A stretch of 64,000 nt of DNA from Facklamia hominis CCUG 36813 (GTDB lineage: Bacteria; Bacillota; Bacilli; Lactobacillales; Aerococcaceae): NCBI RefSeq assembly GCF_000301035.1, contig NZ_JH932292.1, forward strand, positions 1,354,857 to 1,418,856. Direction: 5' to 3'. This document shows positions 55,623-64,000 of this stretch, piece after piece. The position numbers and the translations under genes were made by a program. Numbering within the stretch: position 1 is the stretch's first letter; every line of letters starts with the position of its first letter. Under the pieces are notes generated by a model. That model made no database searches. It was not told the DNA's origin and saw only the letters and a list, made by a program, of their open reading frames with translations.

Positions 55623-56074
55623 GTGAGCATAGGGCATGGAGCATATATGAAAAAGATTTTAGAAGATGAATCCCATGTGATTTATGTTTATGGTTCATAT
55701 AACCTAAATGATGCAAAATTTAGAAATGAAAATTATATTTTGGACGGTTCTATTTTAGTTAAAAAGACATGTTTTCAAGAGCCTGATATCCATAGAAAAA
55801 TCAAACGAATGCCAAATAGAAAGAAAAAACTAGTAGAAAAAAGTGTGATAGTATTTGTTGATTATCCTTTAATGATAGAAAAAAAGAAATAGAAATTGAA
55901 AACTGCAGTAATACATGGGAAACAAATATCAATGGTATTGATTTTATGGCTTTGAATTTGTTATTTAAATTATTTAGGGTTTATCAAGATGATAGTGCAA
56001 TACCTAATCAAGTTGATTATCACGTATAAATTAGTTTTGAAGAAGAATATAGAGAGATGGCCTATGGGATTTGA
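55623..56074 (+). pseudogene. Unknown mobile-element protein, frameshifted
   Basis: GGGGAGG lies 6 bases before a GTG at 55623. The frame encodes VSIGHGAYMKKILEDESHVI and runs to a stop at 55892. The product then continues in another frame (DRKKEIEIENCSNTWETNIN ... IPNQVDYHV) to a TAA at about 56030, and the same frame goes on to a TGA at 56072-56074 that overlaps the next ATG. One frameshift and one stop therefore break a protein of about 150 residues. The family is not recognised. Confidence 0.5.
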
Positions 56075-56279
56075 TTATAGTAATCTTTGGAAAATATTAA
56101 AAGAAAGAAACATTTTACGAGAAGAGTTAAGGATAGCAACTGGTATTTCATCAGCGACCTTAGCTAAATTAGGAAAAAATAAAATTGTTAGTATGAGTGT
56201 ATTAGCTAAGATTTGTCATGAGTTAAATTGTGATTTTGGGGATATTGTTAGTTACGTGCAAGAGGGAGAAGAATGTTAA
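56064..56279 (+). CDS. Small XRE-family regulator (possible RM controller)
   Basis: The 71-residue protein starts MGFDYSNLWKILKERNILRE and has the helix-turn-helix ELRIATGISSATLAKLGKNK, close to small Cro/YozG-type repressors. It overlaps the start of the restriction-modification gene by 7 bases, so it is made together with it and is a likely controller. The ATG at 56064 is preferred because upstream in-frame sequence is shared with the broken gene before it. Confidence 0.75.
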   Translation: MGFDYSNLWKILKERNILREELRIATGISSATLAKLGKNKIVSMSVLAKICHELNCDFGDIVSYVQEGEEC

Positions 56280-59023
56280 CACAGAGAGAACAAAGAAAAG
56301 CAGCTAAAGAGTTTGCTAAAAAATGGGAAGGAATTGGTTATGAAAAAGGTGATTCAGCTAGATTTTGGCTTTCACTTTTAAATGAAGTTTATGGTGTAGA
56401 GCATCCAGCTGAGTCTATACGTTTTGAAGATCAGGTTATGCTTGATAACACCAGTTTTATTGACGGCTACATACCATCTACCCATGTTTTAATTGAACAA
56501 AAATCGATAGATAAAAACTTGAGGAAAGGAATCAGGCAGTCAGATGGTTCACTACTTTCTCCATTCCAACAAGCTAAAAGATATTCTATTGAATTACCAT
56601 ATGACGATAGACCTAGATGGATAGTACTATCTAATTTTAAGGAATTTCACATTTTTGATATGAATAAGCCACAATCTGAGCCTGAAGTTGTTTATCTTAA
56701 GGATCTAGAAGAGGACTATTACCGTCTTAACTTTTTAGTGAATGAAGAAGACCATTATATTAGGAAAACAATAGAAGTTTCTATACAAGCTGGTGAGTTG
56801 GTAGGAGTGCTTTACGATGCACTTCTAAAACAATATAACAATCCAGATGATGAGAAGATATTGAAAGACCTAAATGTTCTATGTGTACGTCTGGTATTTT
56901 GCTTTTATGCTGAGGATGCAGGCTTATTTGGTCGTCATAATATGTTCCATGACTACTTGAAAAAATATAGTGAAGATCCATCAAGCTTTAGAGATGCATT
57001 GATTAAGTTATTTAAGGTATTAGACCAAGAAGAACATGAAAGAGATCCATATCAATCTGAAGAATTGTTGGCTTTCCCTTACGTTAATGGCGGTCTATTT
57101 GCAAAAGAAGATATTGTTATTCCAAGAGTAAATGAGGAAATTATCGACATTATTTTGAATAAAGCGTCTGCAAACATTGATTGGTCTAATATTAGTCCAT
57201 CTATTTTTGGTGGTGTTTTTGAGTCAACCTTAAACCCAGATACAAGACGTTCAGGTGGAATGCACTATACTTCTGTGGAAAATATACATAAGGTAATAGA
57301 CCCTCTGTTTATGGAAGAATTAAGGGAAGAATTCAAAGAAATAGTAGCTTTAAAAACACTAAATGTTAAGAAAAGAAGACTTGAGGAGCTACAAGATAAG
57401 ATGGCTTCCTTAAAGTTTTTAGATCCTGCAGCGGGTAGTGGTAACTTCCTAACGGAAACATACATTTCACTTCGTAGATTAGAAAATGAAATTCTTAAAG
57501 AGCTTTATGGAAATCAGATTGTAATGGGGCATATTCATAACCCAATCAAAGTTTTTATTAGTCAGTTCTACGGAATTGAAATCAATGACTTTGCTGTATC
57601 TGTAGCAAGAACTGCCCTGTGGATAGCAGAGTCACAAATGATGAAAGAGACAGAAGACATAGTTAATATGAATCTTGATTTCTTACCGTTAAAGAGCTAT
57701 CCGAATATTGTTGAAGAGAATGCTCTAAGGATGGATTGGGAAGATGTTATATCAAAGAATGATTTAGATTATATTATAGGTAATCCACCATTCTCTGGTT
57801 TTACCTACATGAAAGATGAACAAAAAGAAGATATGAATTTACTTTTCCCAGGGATAAAAAACTTAGACTATGTAGCTTGTTGGTTTAAAAAGGCTGAGAT
57901 ATATATTGAAAATACTTCTATTCATTGTGGTTTTGTAGCAACTAGTTCGATAGCTGAAGGAGAAACAGTTGCAAGACTTTGGGAGAATTTACAAGTATAT
58001 ATTAATTTTGCGTACCAATCATTCAAGTGGGAGAGTGAAGCATCACAAAAAGCAAGTGTTTACTGCGTTATTATAGGATTTTCTAAAGAAGAAAAAACAG
58101 AAAAACTTTTATATAAAGATGAAATAGTTCAAAAGGTGAAAAGTATCAATCCATATTTAGTTGATGGACCTAATATTTTAGTTAGAAGTAGAAATAAGCC
58201 TATATGTGATGTCCCTAAAATGGTATATGGTAATAAACCAGCAGATGGAGGTCATTTAATTATTGAAGATGATGAATTGGAAGAGTTTCTATTAAAAGAG
58301 CCAAAAGCAAAAAAATTTATTCGTCCTTTATTAGGTGCAAGAGAATTCATCAATAATAAGTCTAGGTATTGTCTGTGGCTGGTTGATGCAAAACCAGAAG
58401 AATTAAGAGAGTGTCCATTAGTATTAGATAGAATACGAAAATGTAAAGAAGCACGAGAAAGTAGTAAAGCAGCTGGGATCAGAAAGTTTGCAACGACTCC
58501 AACTTTATTTGCTCAAATTACTCAACCGAAGGATACTGATTATATTTTAATTCCAAGGGTTTCTTCAGAGAAAAGAAAATATATACCTATGGGATTTTTA
58601 ACAAAGGAAACAATTGTTACTGATGCCGTACAGGTAGTTCCAGATGCTAATTTATATGATTTTGGTATTCTGACTTCAAATGTTCATATGGCTTGGATGA
58701 GAGTAGTAGCAGGAAGGCTAAAAAGTGATTATAGATATTCGAAAGATGTAGTTTACAATAATTTTTCATGGCCAAAAGTTTCTGACAGTCAGAAAAATAA
58801 AATTGAAAAGACAGCTCAAAATATTCTAGATGCAAGAAATTTATACATTAATTCTTCTTTAGCTGATTTATATGATGAGTTAACCATGCCGGTAGAACTA
58901 AGAAAAGCGCATCAAGAAAATGATAAAGCTGTAATGGAAGCCTATGGGTTTGATTGGAGAACAATGACTGAGTCAGAGTGTGTAGCAGAATTAATGAAAA
59001 GGTATAAAGATTTAGCTGAATAA
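56273..59023 (+). CDS. Type IIL (MmeI-like) restriction-modification enzyme
   Basis: The 916-residue protein combines nuclease, methylase and specificity in one chain, and its length is close to MmeI (919). The N-terminal nuclease motif is D64 with E75 and K77 (FIDGYIPSTHVLIEQKS). The SAM-binding motif I, FLDPAAGSGNF, is near residues 381-390. The catalytic motif IV NPPF is near 504-507 (YIIGNPPFSGF), a gamma-type adenine methylase. The remaining 300 or so residues hold the DNA-recognition region. It is intact, unlike the genes before it. Methylation by such enzymes protects the host on one strand. The recognition site cannot be read from sequence. Confidence 0.87.
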   Translation: MLTQREQRKAAKEFAKKWEGIGYEKGDSARFWLSLLNEVYGVEHPAESIRFEDQVMLDNTSFIDGYIPSTHVLIEQKSIDKNLRKGIRQSDGSLLSPFQQAKRYSIELPYDDRPRWIVLSNFKEFHIFDMNKPQSEPEVVYLKDLEEDYYRLNFLVNEEDHYIRKTIEVSIQAGELVGVLYDALLKQYNNPDDEKILKDLNVLCVRLVFCFYAEDAGLFGRHNMFHDYLKKYSEDPSSFRDALIKLFKVLDQEEHERDPYQSEELLAFPYVNGGLFAKEDIVIPRVNEEIIDIILNKASANIDWSNISPSIFGGVFESTLNPDTRRSGGMHYTSVENIHKVIDPLFMEELREEFKEIVALKTLNVKKRRLEELQDKMASLKFLDPAAGSGNFLTETYISLRRLENEILKELYGNQIVMGHIHNPIKVFISQFYGIEINDFAVSVARTALWIAESQMMKETEDIVNMNLDFLPLKSYPNIVEENALRMDWEDVISKNDLDYIIGNPPFSGFTYMKDEQKEDMNLLFPGIKNLDYVACWFKKAEIYIENTSIHCGFVATSSIAEGETVARLWENLQVYINFAYQSFKWESEASQKASVYCVIIGFSKEEKTEKLLYKDEIVQKVKSINPYLVDGPNILVRSRNKPICDVPKMVYGNKPADGGHLIIEDDELEEFLLKEPKAKKFIRPLLGAREFINNKSRYCLWLVDAKPEELRECPLVLDRIRKCKEARESSKAAGIRKFATTPTLFAQITQPKDTDYILIPRVSSEKRKYIPMGFLTKETIVTDAVQVVPDANLYDFGILTSNVHMAWMRVVAGRLKSDYRYSKDVVYNNFSWPKVSDSQKNKIEKTAQNILDARNLYINSSLADLYDELTMPVELRKAHQENDKAVMEAYGFDWRTMTESECVAELMKRYKDLAE

Positions 59024-59117
59024 AAAGTTTTAAATGACGAAAAGTTACTTATAAAAACACTACAATCTTTAAAGTATTTGTAAAGTATGGATATAGAGGG
59101 AGGTATTAAAATTACGG

Positions 59118-60224
59118 ATGAAAATTGGACGAAATGATCCTTGCCCATGTGGTAGTGGAAAAAAATATAAGAAATGTTGTTTGAATAAAGAAGAATCTAA
59201 TTTCTTTATTGGAGATGATAAATTCTATTGTGAAATAGAACCATTATATAAAAGTCTTGATTTTGAAATAAATACTTATTTAGAATTTGAGATATCATTG
59301 CCATTTCAAATTGCATTAGAGGATAAGAGTTTGTTTAGTTTCAAAAAAAAAGATTGTATTTTGCATTATTTGTATAAACTACAAAAAAGAAATGAAACTG
59401 TAGTAGAACATAAAGATTTATCCGTAGAAAAATATTATACTTCTGTGATTATAGGAATAAGTTATAATTCTGGCAATTATCAGGGTAATATAAGCTCGGA
59501 AGAGATTATAAATATTTTATTTGACTACTCACTAAAAGAACTTAACAAGCAGATTATAGCCTATACAGTTTGTACTAAAGATGATAGTTGCTTCCGAATA
59601 AATAAAGAAGCACTTTTCCCGATTGCAGCTATTAATTTAGTAAATTTAGAGGAAAAAATAAGTAATAAGAGTTTATTTATTCTTCACATGAATTTTAATT
59701 GTCAAAAAGATCATATTCATCATGATAAGATTAACGATTTCATTAGACACTATAACATTTATAATGAACAGACAAACCCTCTGTTACATGCTGAATCATA
59801 TGTTTTAAAAGCGAATAGAAAATTTAGAGAAGGCTTTTATGATGAGGCTGTTATAAGTATTCAAACTAATATTGAAATTATAATTAGGATTATATATAAA
59901 GAAATTTTAGTGTGTTTAAAATATACTGAAATTGATATACAAAATAAACTTGAAGAGGAAAGTTTCATGAGTATTATTAAAAAAAAATTATCCCAATATC
60001 TTGGTGGAACATGGGATTTAACTAGGTCAGGTACCGCCATACATGAATGGTATGCTGACACTTATAGTATGAGAAACAAGATTGTGCATGCAGGATACTA
60101 TCCTACTTTTGAAGAGACCGATTTATCTATTAATGCAGCAATGAAATTTAGAGGTTTTATTTTTGATAGGGTTAGGGCTAATAAAACTAAATATCCGAGA
60201 TTAAACGAATATTTCACAAATTAG
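59118..60224 (+). CDS. SEC-C motif protein with HEPN-like C-terminal domain
   Basis: The 368-residue protein starts [20 protein letters not shown]: the SEC-C zinc motif lies at residues 8-20. The long middle has no recognised domain. Near the C-terminus [20 protein letters not shown] and [10 protein letters not shown] (R319 to H324) give an R-x4-H motif in a helical setting, as in HEPN ribonucleases and Apea-type domains. It follows the restriction enzyme gene by 94 bases on the same strand. GGGAGG lies 14 bases before the ATG. A role as an antiphage or RNA-cutting protein is inferred from motif and place. Confidence 0.55.
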   Translation: MKIGRNDPCPCGSGKKYKKCCLNKEESNFFIGDDKFYCEIEPLYKSLDFEINTYLEFEISLPFQIALEDKSLFSFKKKDCILHYLYKLQKRNETVVEHKDLSVEKYYTSVIIGISYNSGNYQGNISSEEIINILFDYSLKELNKQIIAYTVCTKDDSCFRINKEALFPIAAINLVNLEEKISNKSLFILHMNFNCQKDHIHHDKINDFIRHYNIYNEQTNPLLHAESYVLKANRKFREGFYDEAVISIQTNIEIIIRIIYKEILVCLKYTEIDIQNKLEEESFMSIIKKKLSQYLGGTWDLTRSGTAIHEWYADTYSMRNKIVHAGYYPTFEETDLSINAAMKFRGFIFDRVRANKTKYPRLNEYFTN

Positions 60225-60349
60225 CATTTGGTTTAAAAACAAGCTGAATTGATGAAGAGTTTATGAAAGTAAAATGATAAAATTTCTTTAGAAATGGGAA
60301 TGATATTAGGAAAAACAGCTTTCTTATACAAAATTAAATCTACTAAAGC

Positions 60350-61131
60350 CTATAAATAGGTATTATTGCGATCTCATTTAAGAGTTGGAGCTTACACGGT
60401 AGCAATGGAAAGGAAAATCATAGAATCATAATTATAAATGAGCTTTTGAATGGAGCTTTGTTAGGCACTATGATTTCATTGGTTGCGTCAATCCCATTTG
60501 AATATCCAAATTTAAAGTCAGAGATTCAAGATAATGTAAAATCATTTTTTGAAAAGGGATAGTGCCTTACAGTGAATCTGTTAATGAATTTTTCTTGTAT
60601 GCAAGAGATTTTTTATTATTTGGAGAATGTTATATTCAATAAATATAATATTCCAAGAAGCTCTGGTGATTGGCAAGATTATATGTTGTATACGAAAAAC
60701 ACGAAAATGCTTTGAAACCTAAAATAGAGGGATTTAAAGAAGAAATAGTTAGCTTCACAGATAAACATAACATGTGGTGGCTTTTTTAAGTGATTTACTT
60801 GGAAGGATTGAATTAAAAACAGTGCTGGGTAAAAAATCTAAAGAATATGTCGAATGCTATAATGCTTATCACATTATAGAGAATATTGATTTGGTCAATT
60901 GTTGAAGCTATAGAGAAAATAAATTATATAAACATCATACAGAATTCTAAGGAAAAAACTTGTAGTTTATTAATTGTTTTTCGTTGGCTAGGATATTTAT
61001 TAATAGAAAACTATGATCGAAATATAATTGACGTAGAAGAAGATATAAAAGAAAGGTACAACAGTGTAGCAATTTTAGCTCAAGAGGACCTGAGAGAAGC
61101 AGTTAGTCATGTATCAAAAATATTGAAGTGA
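60350..61131 (+). pseudogene. Unrecognised gene remnant, several frames
   Basis: Coding-like pieces in different frames follow one another: LLNGALLGTMISLVASIPFE (ending about 60562), KPKIEGFKEEIVSF (near 60720), LLGRIELKTVLGKKSKEYVE (near 60800-60840), and an open frame to 61131 (SIVEAIEKINYINIIQNSKE). Joined, they would form a helical protein of over 200 residues. No family is recognised. Base composition is like the genes before it, so it was probably island cargo. Confidence 0.4.
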
Positions 61132-61528
61132 GAATTATAATATACCTATTTTTATAAAAGTTCATAAAAAAGAGTTTATAAGTCCAAATAGTGATGATGT
61201 GATACAAAAAGATTTATGTTCATAGGAATGAAAATTGATGCAGACAAAATATTTGACACTACCAAGTAACTGAGATGTAAAGAGTAGTGTTGGAGTTTGG
61301 GACAAGTTTATTCTATGTGAACTGGAGGCAATTCATAATTAAGAGGCAAACAATTGTTTGAAACTAAAAGTAAAGCTGAAATCTAAGTTCTATAGTTTAG
61401 TTTTTTGTGCTTGCAAAATGCTTGCAAAAAATCAAATAACCACAAATAAATAGGATAATCTAAACATAAAGAAGATAGAAAGGCTTTATTTTACGCAATT
61501 TATAAGAAAGTATATGTTACTCAAAATC
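61132..61528. other. Gene-free right end of the island
   Basis: No gene, and in particular no integrase, was found. An 11-base unit TGCTTGCAAAA occurs twice in tandem at 61408-61429. Confidence 0.5.
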
Positions 61529-61698
61529 GAATGGGAATAGTCGCAAAATTTTCTAAAATAGCTTGATTACAAGCTATCGAGAGAATGAAAAATGGCTGCT
61601 GGTACTGGAAGCTAAAAAGAATAAATTGAATAATTCTTCTAAGTGGTTTACATTTGGACAAAAAATAAGACCGTAGTTTAAAGCTGCGTTCTTTTTTT
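61529..61698. repeat. Right direct repeat of the guaA island
   Basis: Begins with GAATGGGAATAG like the guaA end, then runs parallel to 52302-52468 through to the hairpin AAGACCGTAG...CTGCGTTCTT. Confidence 0.8.
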
Positions 61699-61806
61699 GC
61701 AATTAAATATGTTAAAAAGATGTGTTTATAAGATTTGTAAAATAACGATTCAACATTACTTGTCATTCTAGTAGTTAGTGATTCAATTATTATTGAAAGC
61801 AGAAAC

Positions 61807-62025
61807 TTGTTTTTAGAAGGTCATTCTGAAAATTTAAAATCTGCATTTGGAGTGAATAAAAACTCCATACCTTCATTTATAAAGAATGTTATAGAACAAG
61901 GAAAAATAATTTTTAATGTTAAAAAAAGTATAAAAATTACCAGAATATATGATTTTGGTGGTAAACATTATGTACTATGTGCACTTGGAACAAATGGATT
62001 TATTGTTTCAGTTTATCCAAGATAG
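61807..62025 (+). CDS. Small protein, possibly the C-terminal toxin tail of a larger protein
   Basis: A 72-residue frame from TTG 61807. The frame is open further upstream (to about 61745) without an ATG or a binding site, so this looks like the end of a longer, truncated gene. The ending RIYDFGGKHYVLCALGTNGF followed by IVSVYP resembles the terminal strand of small nuclease toxins found at the ends of polymorphic toxins. The two following genes are small and acidic, as immunity genes often are. No family is firmly recognised. Confidence 0.35.
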   Translation: MFLEGHSENLKSAFGVNKNSIPSFIKNVIEQGKIIFNVKKSIKITRIYDFGGKHYVLCALGTNGFIVSVYPR

Positions 62026-62051
62026 GAGGCTATATAAAAAAAATAAAACTC

Positions 62052-62366
62052 ATGCTAGATTTTGGAGAAGGTCCAATATGGACTGAGTATTTTGATGAAG
62101 AGAAAGGAAGATTATTAACAGGAATTGAAAAAGTAGATAATGATAAAAATATATGGGATATAAATGAAACAATTCAAGAATTGTTTACATCTTACTACCA
62201 CTTTGACTATAATGATCAGGCTTGCTTTTTCGATGAAGAACAAGAGAAAAAAGACAAGTATAAAATGCTTGTATTATTAGAGAAACTAAAAAAAAGACTA
62301 TATGAAATAAATGATGGGTCTTTTGAGATTGATGATAGAGAAACTGAAAGAGTTAAAAATTTATAA
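62052..62366 (+). CDS. Small acidic protein, possible immunity protein
   Basis: From ATG 62052 (MLDFGEGPIWTEYFDEEKGR) it encodes 104 acidic residues. The perfect AGGAGG at 62024-62029 is too far from this ATG (22 bases), but 4 bases before an in-frame ATA at 62034 (reading IKKIKLMLDFGE). Either ATA is used or an ATG there has been lost. It precedes a DUF4926 gene, with a TAATG stop-start overlap. The function is unknown; an immunity role is suggested by its position after a toxin-like tail. Confidence 0.45.
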   Translation: MLDFGEGPIWTEYFDEEKGRLLTGIEKVDNDKNIWDINETIQELFTSYYHFDYNDQACFFDEEQEKKDKYKMLVLLEKLKKRLYEINDGSFEIDDRETERVKNL

Positions 62367-62551
62367 TGGATGAATTAGATGTTGTAAAATTGAAAGAGGA
62401 TTACAAAGAAATAAGTAAAGGAACAAGAGGAACGATTGTTTTGCTTTATGATAATAAAAAGTGTGAAGTTGAGTTTTTTGATAAAGATGGAGATACCATA
62501 GATGTAGTCATGACTCCTTTAAAAAAACTAGAAATAATAGAGTCATTCTAA
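62366..62551 (+). CDS. DUF4926 domain protein
   Basis: The 61-residue protein (MDELDVVKLKEDYKEISKGT, then GTIVLLYDNKKCEVEFFDKD and DTIDVV) matches the DUF4926 family, an SH3-like small beta protein often found near toxin and immunity genes. Its ATG overlaps the stop codon of the previous gene, so they are cotranslated. Confidence 0.75.
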   Translation: MDELDVVKLKEDYKEISKGTRGTIVLLYDNKKCEVEFFDKDGDTIDVVMTPLKKLEIIESF

Positions 62552-62570
62552 TAGAATTTAAATTTTTGTA

Positions 62571-62607
62571 AATAGAGCTTGTAAAAATGAATCATACAAG
62601 CTCTATT
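62571..62607 (+). terminator. Terminator after the DUF4926 gene
   Basis: AATAGAGCTTGTA (62571-62583) pairs perfectly with TACAAGCTCTATT (62595-62607), then CTTATATTCTTTT. The remaining 62608-62921 shows no gene; AGGGGGTTG at 62909 provides the ribosome site for the next one. Confidence 0.75.
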
Positions 62608-62921
62608 CTTATATTCTTTTGAATAAATAGTAAAGCTTCCATTATTATTTACTACCATAGCACGCTTCATATCGGAGATAGCTGTACTTCGTCTATTTTA
62701 CCCATCTTTCCTCACAGGTTATTTTTGAATATTATATAAATGGGTGTAATTAAGTTGGTTCTTTTAGAGATTAATCGAAGATCAATTGGGGAAAATAAGC
62801 AAGAAAATCCCTAAGGATTTTTCAATGACATGGAGATGAATATACTCATTTATATTGGATAAAAATCAAGTATACTATAATATAGTTTTATAATTACAAT
62901 ATTAAAATAGGGGGTTGATGT

Positions 62922-64000
62922 ATGTTGTCCAAAATTAAATTGTGGTTTTTTAATAATAAGAATTTTTTAAGGATGTCAAGATTTATAATTTTAACAGTGT
63001 TGCTTCTTTTAGTTACCTGGATTTTTGATCATCGATATATTGCAATTAAATCTTATATTCCCAAACAACTATTGCTGTCCGTTGAAGTTTCGGTAGATTT
63101 TCTTTCTAATATATCTGGAATATTTTTGACTATAAGTACTTTTTGTTTTACAACGATTGTCACTGTACTTAATAAATATAGTAGTAGCGTATCGCCTAGA
63201 TTGCTTCAGAGTTTCATAGATAGGACAGGAGTTCTTGGTTTATATGGTATATTTGTAAGTGGTTTTTTCTATTCAGTAATCAGTATCCTTTTATTACAAG
63301 ATCTTGGTCCAGACCAACATGTTGTAGCTGGAAGTTTAGGCATTGCCTATGCCATAGTTGCAATGCTTAGTTTTATAGCTTTCTCAAGACAGGTTCTTGA
63401 TAATATAAAAGTATCAAATATTATAGAATATATTTTTAATGATTGCGAAAAACTTATTGATAAAGAGGTAGAACTAAGAGAAAAAGCTAAGCATTACGAA
63501 AAAAGCGACGAATCTACAAAGTTATCAATTGTAGCTGAGAGTTCAGGTTATTTATTTGAAATAAAAGCAGATGAGATTTTTAAAGAGCTTAATGGCATAA
63601 GAGCAGAACTGTCTATAAACAAGAGAATTGGTGAATACACAATCAAAGGAGAAACCTTAGGAGAATTAAATATATTCCAATGCGAGTTAGATGATAATGA
63701 TAAAAAAGAATTAAAAGAAAAATTAAGTTCATTGTTTTTAATAAATATTTACAATAATAGAGAAGAAGATTATCACCGTGGAATTGTAAACTTAACCGAA
63801 ATCGCAAATATGGCCCTAAGCCCCGGCACAAATGATCCAAATACTGCAATAATGTGTATAAATAAAATGTCATCATTGTTTGGGAGACTTTTATCTACAG
63901 ACAATCATTTTATAATTCTGAAAGAGGACGAAGATGTAAAAATAATCTATCAAAGTTATTCTGTAGAGGATGAACTATATCTTGGTTTCAGCCAGATAAT
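62922..64000 (+). CDS. DUF2254 membrane protein (5' part, runs off the window)
   Basis: An open frame of at least 359 codons begins at ATG 62922 (MLSKIKLWFFNNKNFLRMSR), with AGGGGG upstream, and continues past the window end. It has about four membrane segments in the first 170 residues, including FLTISTFCFTTIVTVLNKYS then SPRLLQSF. The soluble part carries MALSPGTNDPNTA, a variant of the ALSPGINDPFTA signature of DUF2254. The function of the family is unknown. Confidence 0.85.
   Translation, partial: MLSKIKLWFFNNKNFLRMSRFIILTVLLLLVTWIFDHRYIAIKSYIPKQLLLSVEVSVDFLSNISGIFLTISTFCFTTIVTVLNKYSSSVSPRLLQSFIDRTGVLGLYGIFVSGFFYSVISILLLQDLGPDQHVVAGSLGIAYAIVAMLSFIAFSRQVLDNIKVSNIIEYIFNDCEKLIDKEVELREKAKHYEKSDESTKLSIVAESSGYLFEIKADEIFKELNGIRAELSINKRIGEYTIKGETLGELNIFQCELDDNDKKELKEKLSSLFLINIYNNREEDYHRGIVNLTEIANMALSPGTNDPNTAIMCINKMSSLFGRLLSTDNHFIILKEDEDVKIIYQSYSVEDELYLGFSQI

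Noticed and set aside
1-64000. CRISPR arrays, rRNA or tRNA genes
   Set aside because: Looked for by eye; no regularly spaced repeats, conserved rRNA segments or tRNA cloverleaf sequences were noticed. A dedicated scan could still find a tRNA.

Overview
The window looks like the chromosome of a low-G+C Gram-positive bacterium of the Lactobacillales, most like Aerococcaceae (Aerococcus, Facklamia or Abiotrophia type). The family is an inference from gene content: an Ntp-type V-ATPase, a complete mevalonate operon, a murB-potABCD block, a copY-copZ-copA set, strong Shine-Dalgarno sites and low G+C. No rRNA, tRNA or CRISPR array was seen.

Layout. (1) 1-5216: 3' part of an ntp V-type ATPase operon (E tail, C, F, A, B, D) closed by a terminator. 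(2) 5217-12957: accessory region. A decayed stretch (small membrane protein, frameshifted exported thioredoxin, wrecked peptide-responsive regulator, solo IS end) precedes an apparently intact class III lanthipeptide locus: divergent RRNPP-like regulator, a 33-residue precursor gene at 8442-8543, a LanKC synthetase and an ABC exporter. (3) 12964-43671: mostly ordinary core genes. These include a Na/Pi symporter, an AGCS symporter, an orphan livF, phnDCEE with a metallophosphatase, a YebC-like regulator, an ABC-F protein, ppk-ppx-nucleoside deoxyribosyltransferase, copYZA with its operator, pta, a DUF4430 lipoprotein, tsaE-GNAT, murB, potABCD, a CpXC protein, and a flavodoxin-like gene with rpiA and pdp. 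(4) 43735-45272: an IS3-family (IS150-like) element sitting exactly in the loop of the terminator shared by pdp and the convergent mevalonate operon. (5) 45308-52163: fni-mvaK2-mvaD-mvk on the minus strand, then coaA and guaA. (6) 52152-61698: a decayed island at the 3' end of guaA. It is bounded by 167-170 bp direct repeats that carry the guaA end sequence. It holds a frameshifted DnaQ-BRCT protein, a broken XRE regulator, a relaxase pseudogene, an intact controller plus MmeI-like restriction-modification enzyme, and an intact SEC-C/HEPN-like protein. (7) 61699-64000: a possible toxin-tail and immunity remnant, a DUF4926 gene, and the start of a DUF2254 membrane protein that runs off the window.

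The main discoveries are the compact lanthipeptide locus, whose precursor has a VLRLQ leader motif and a Ser-x-x-Ser-x-x-Cys labionin motif, and the guaA island. In that island the mobility genes are ruined while the defence-type cargo remains open. Everything was read by eye; no database search or folding program was run.
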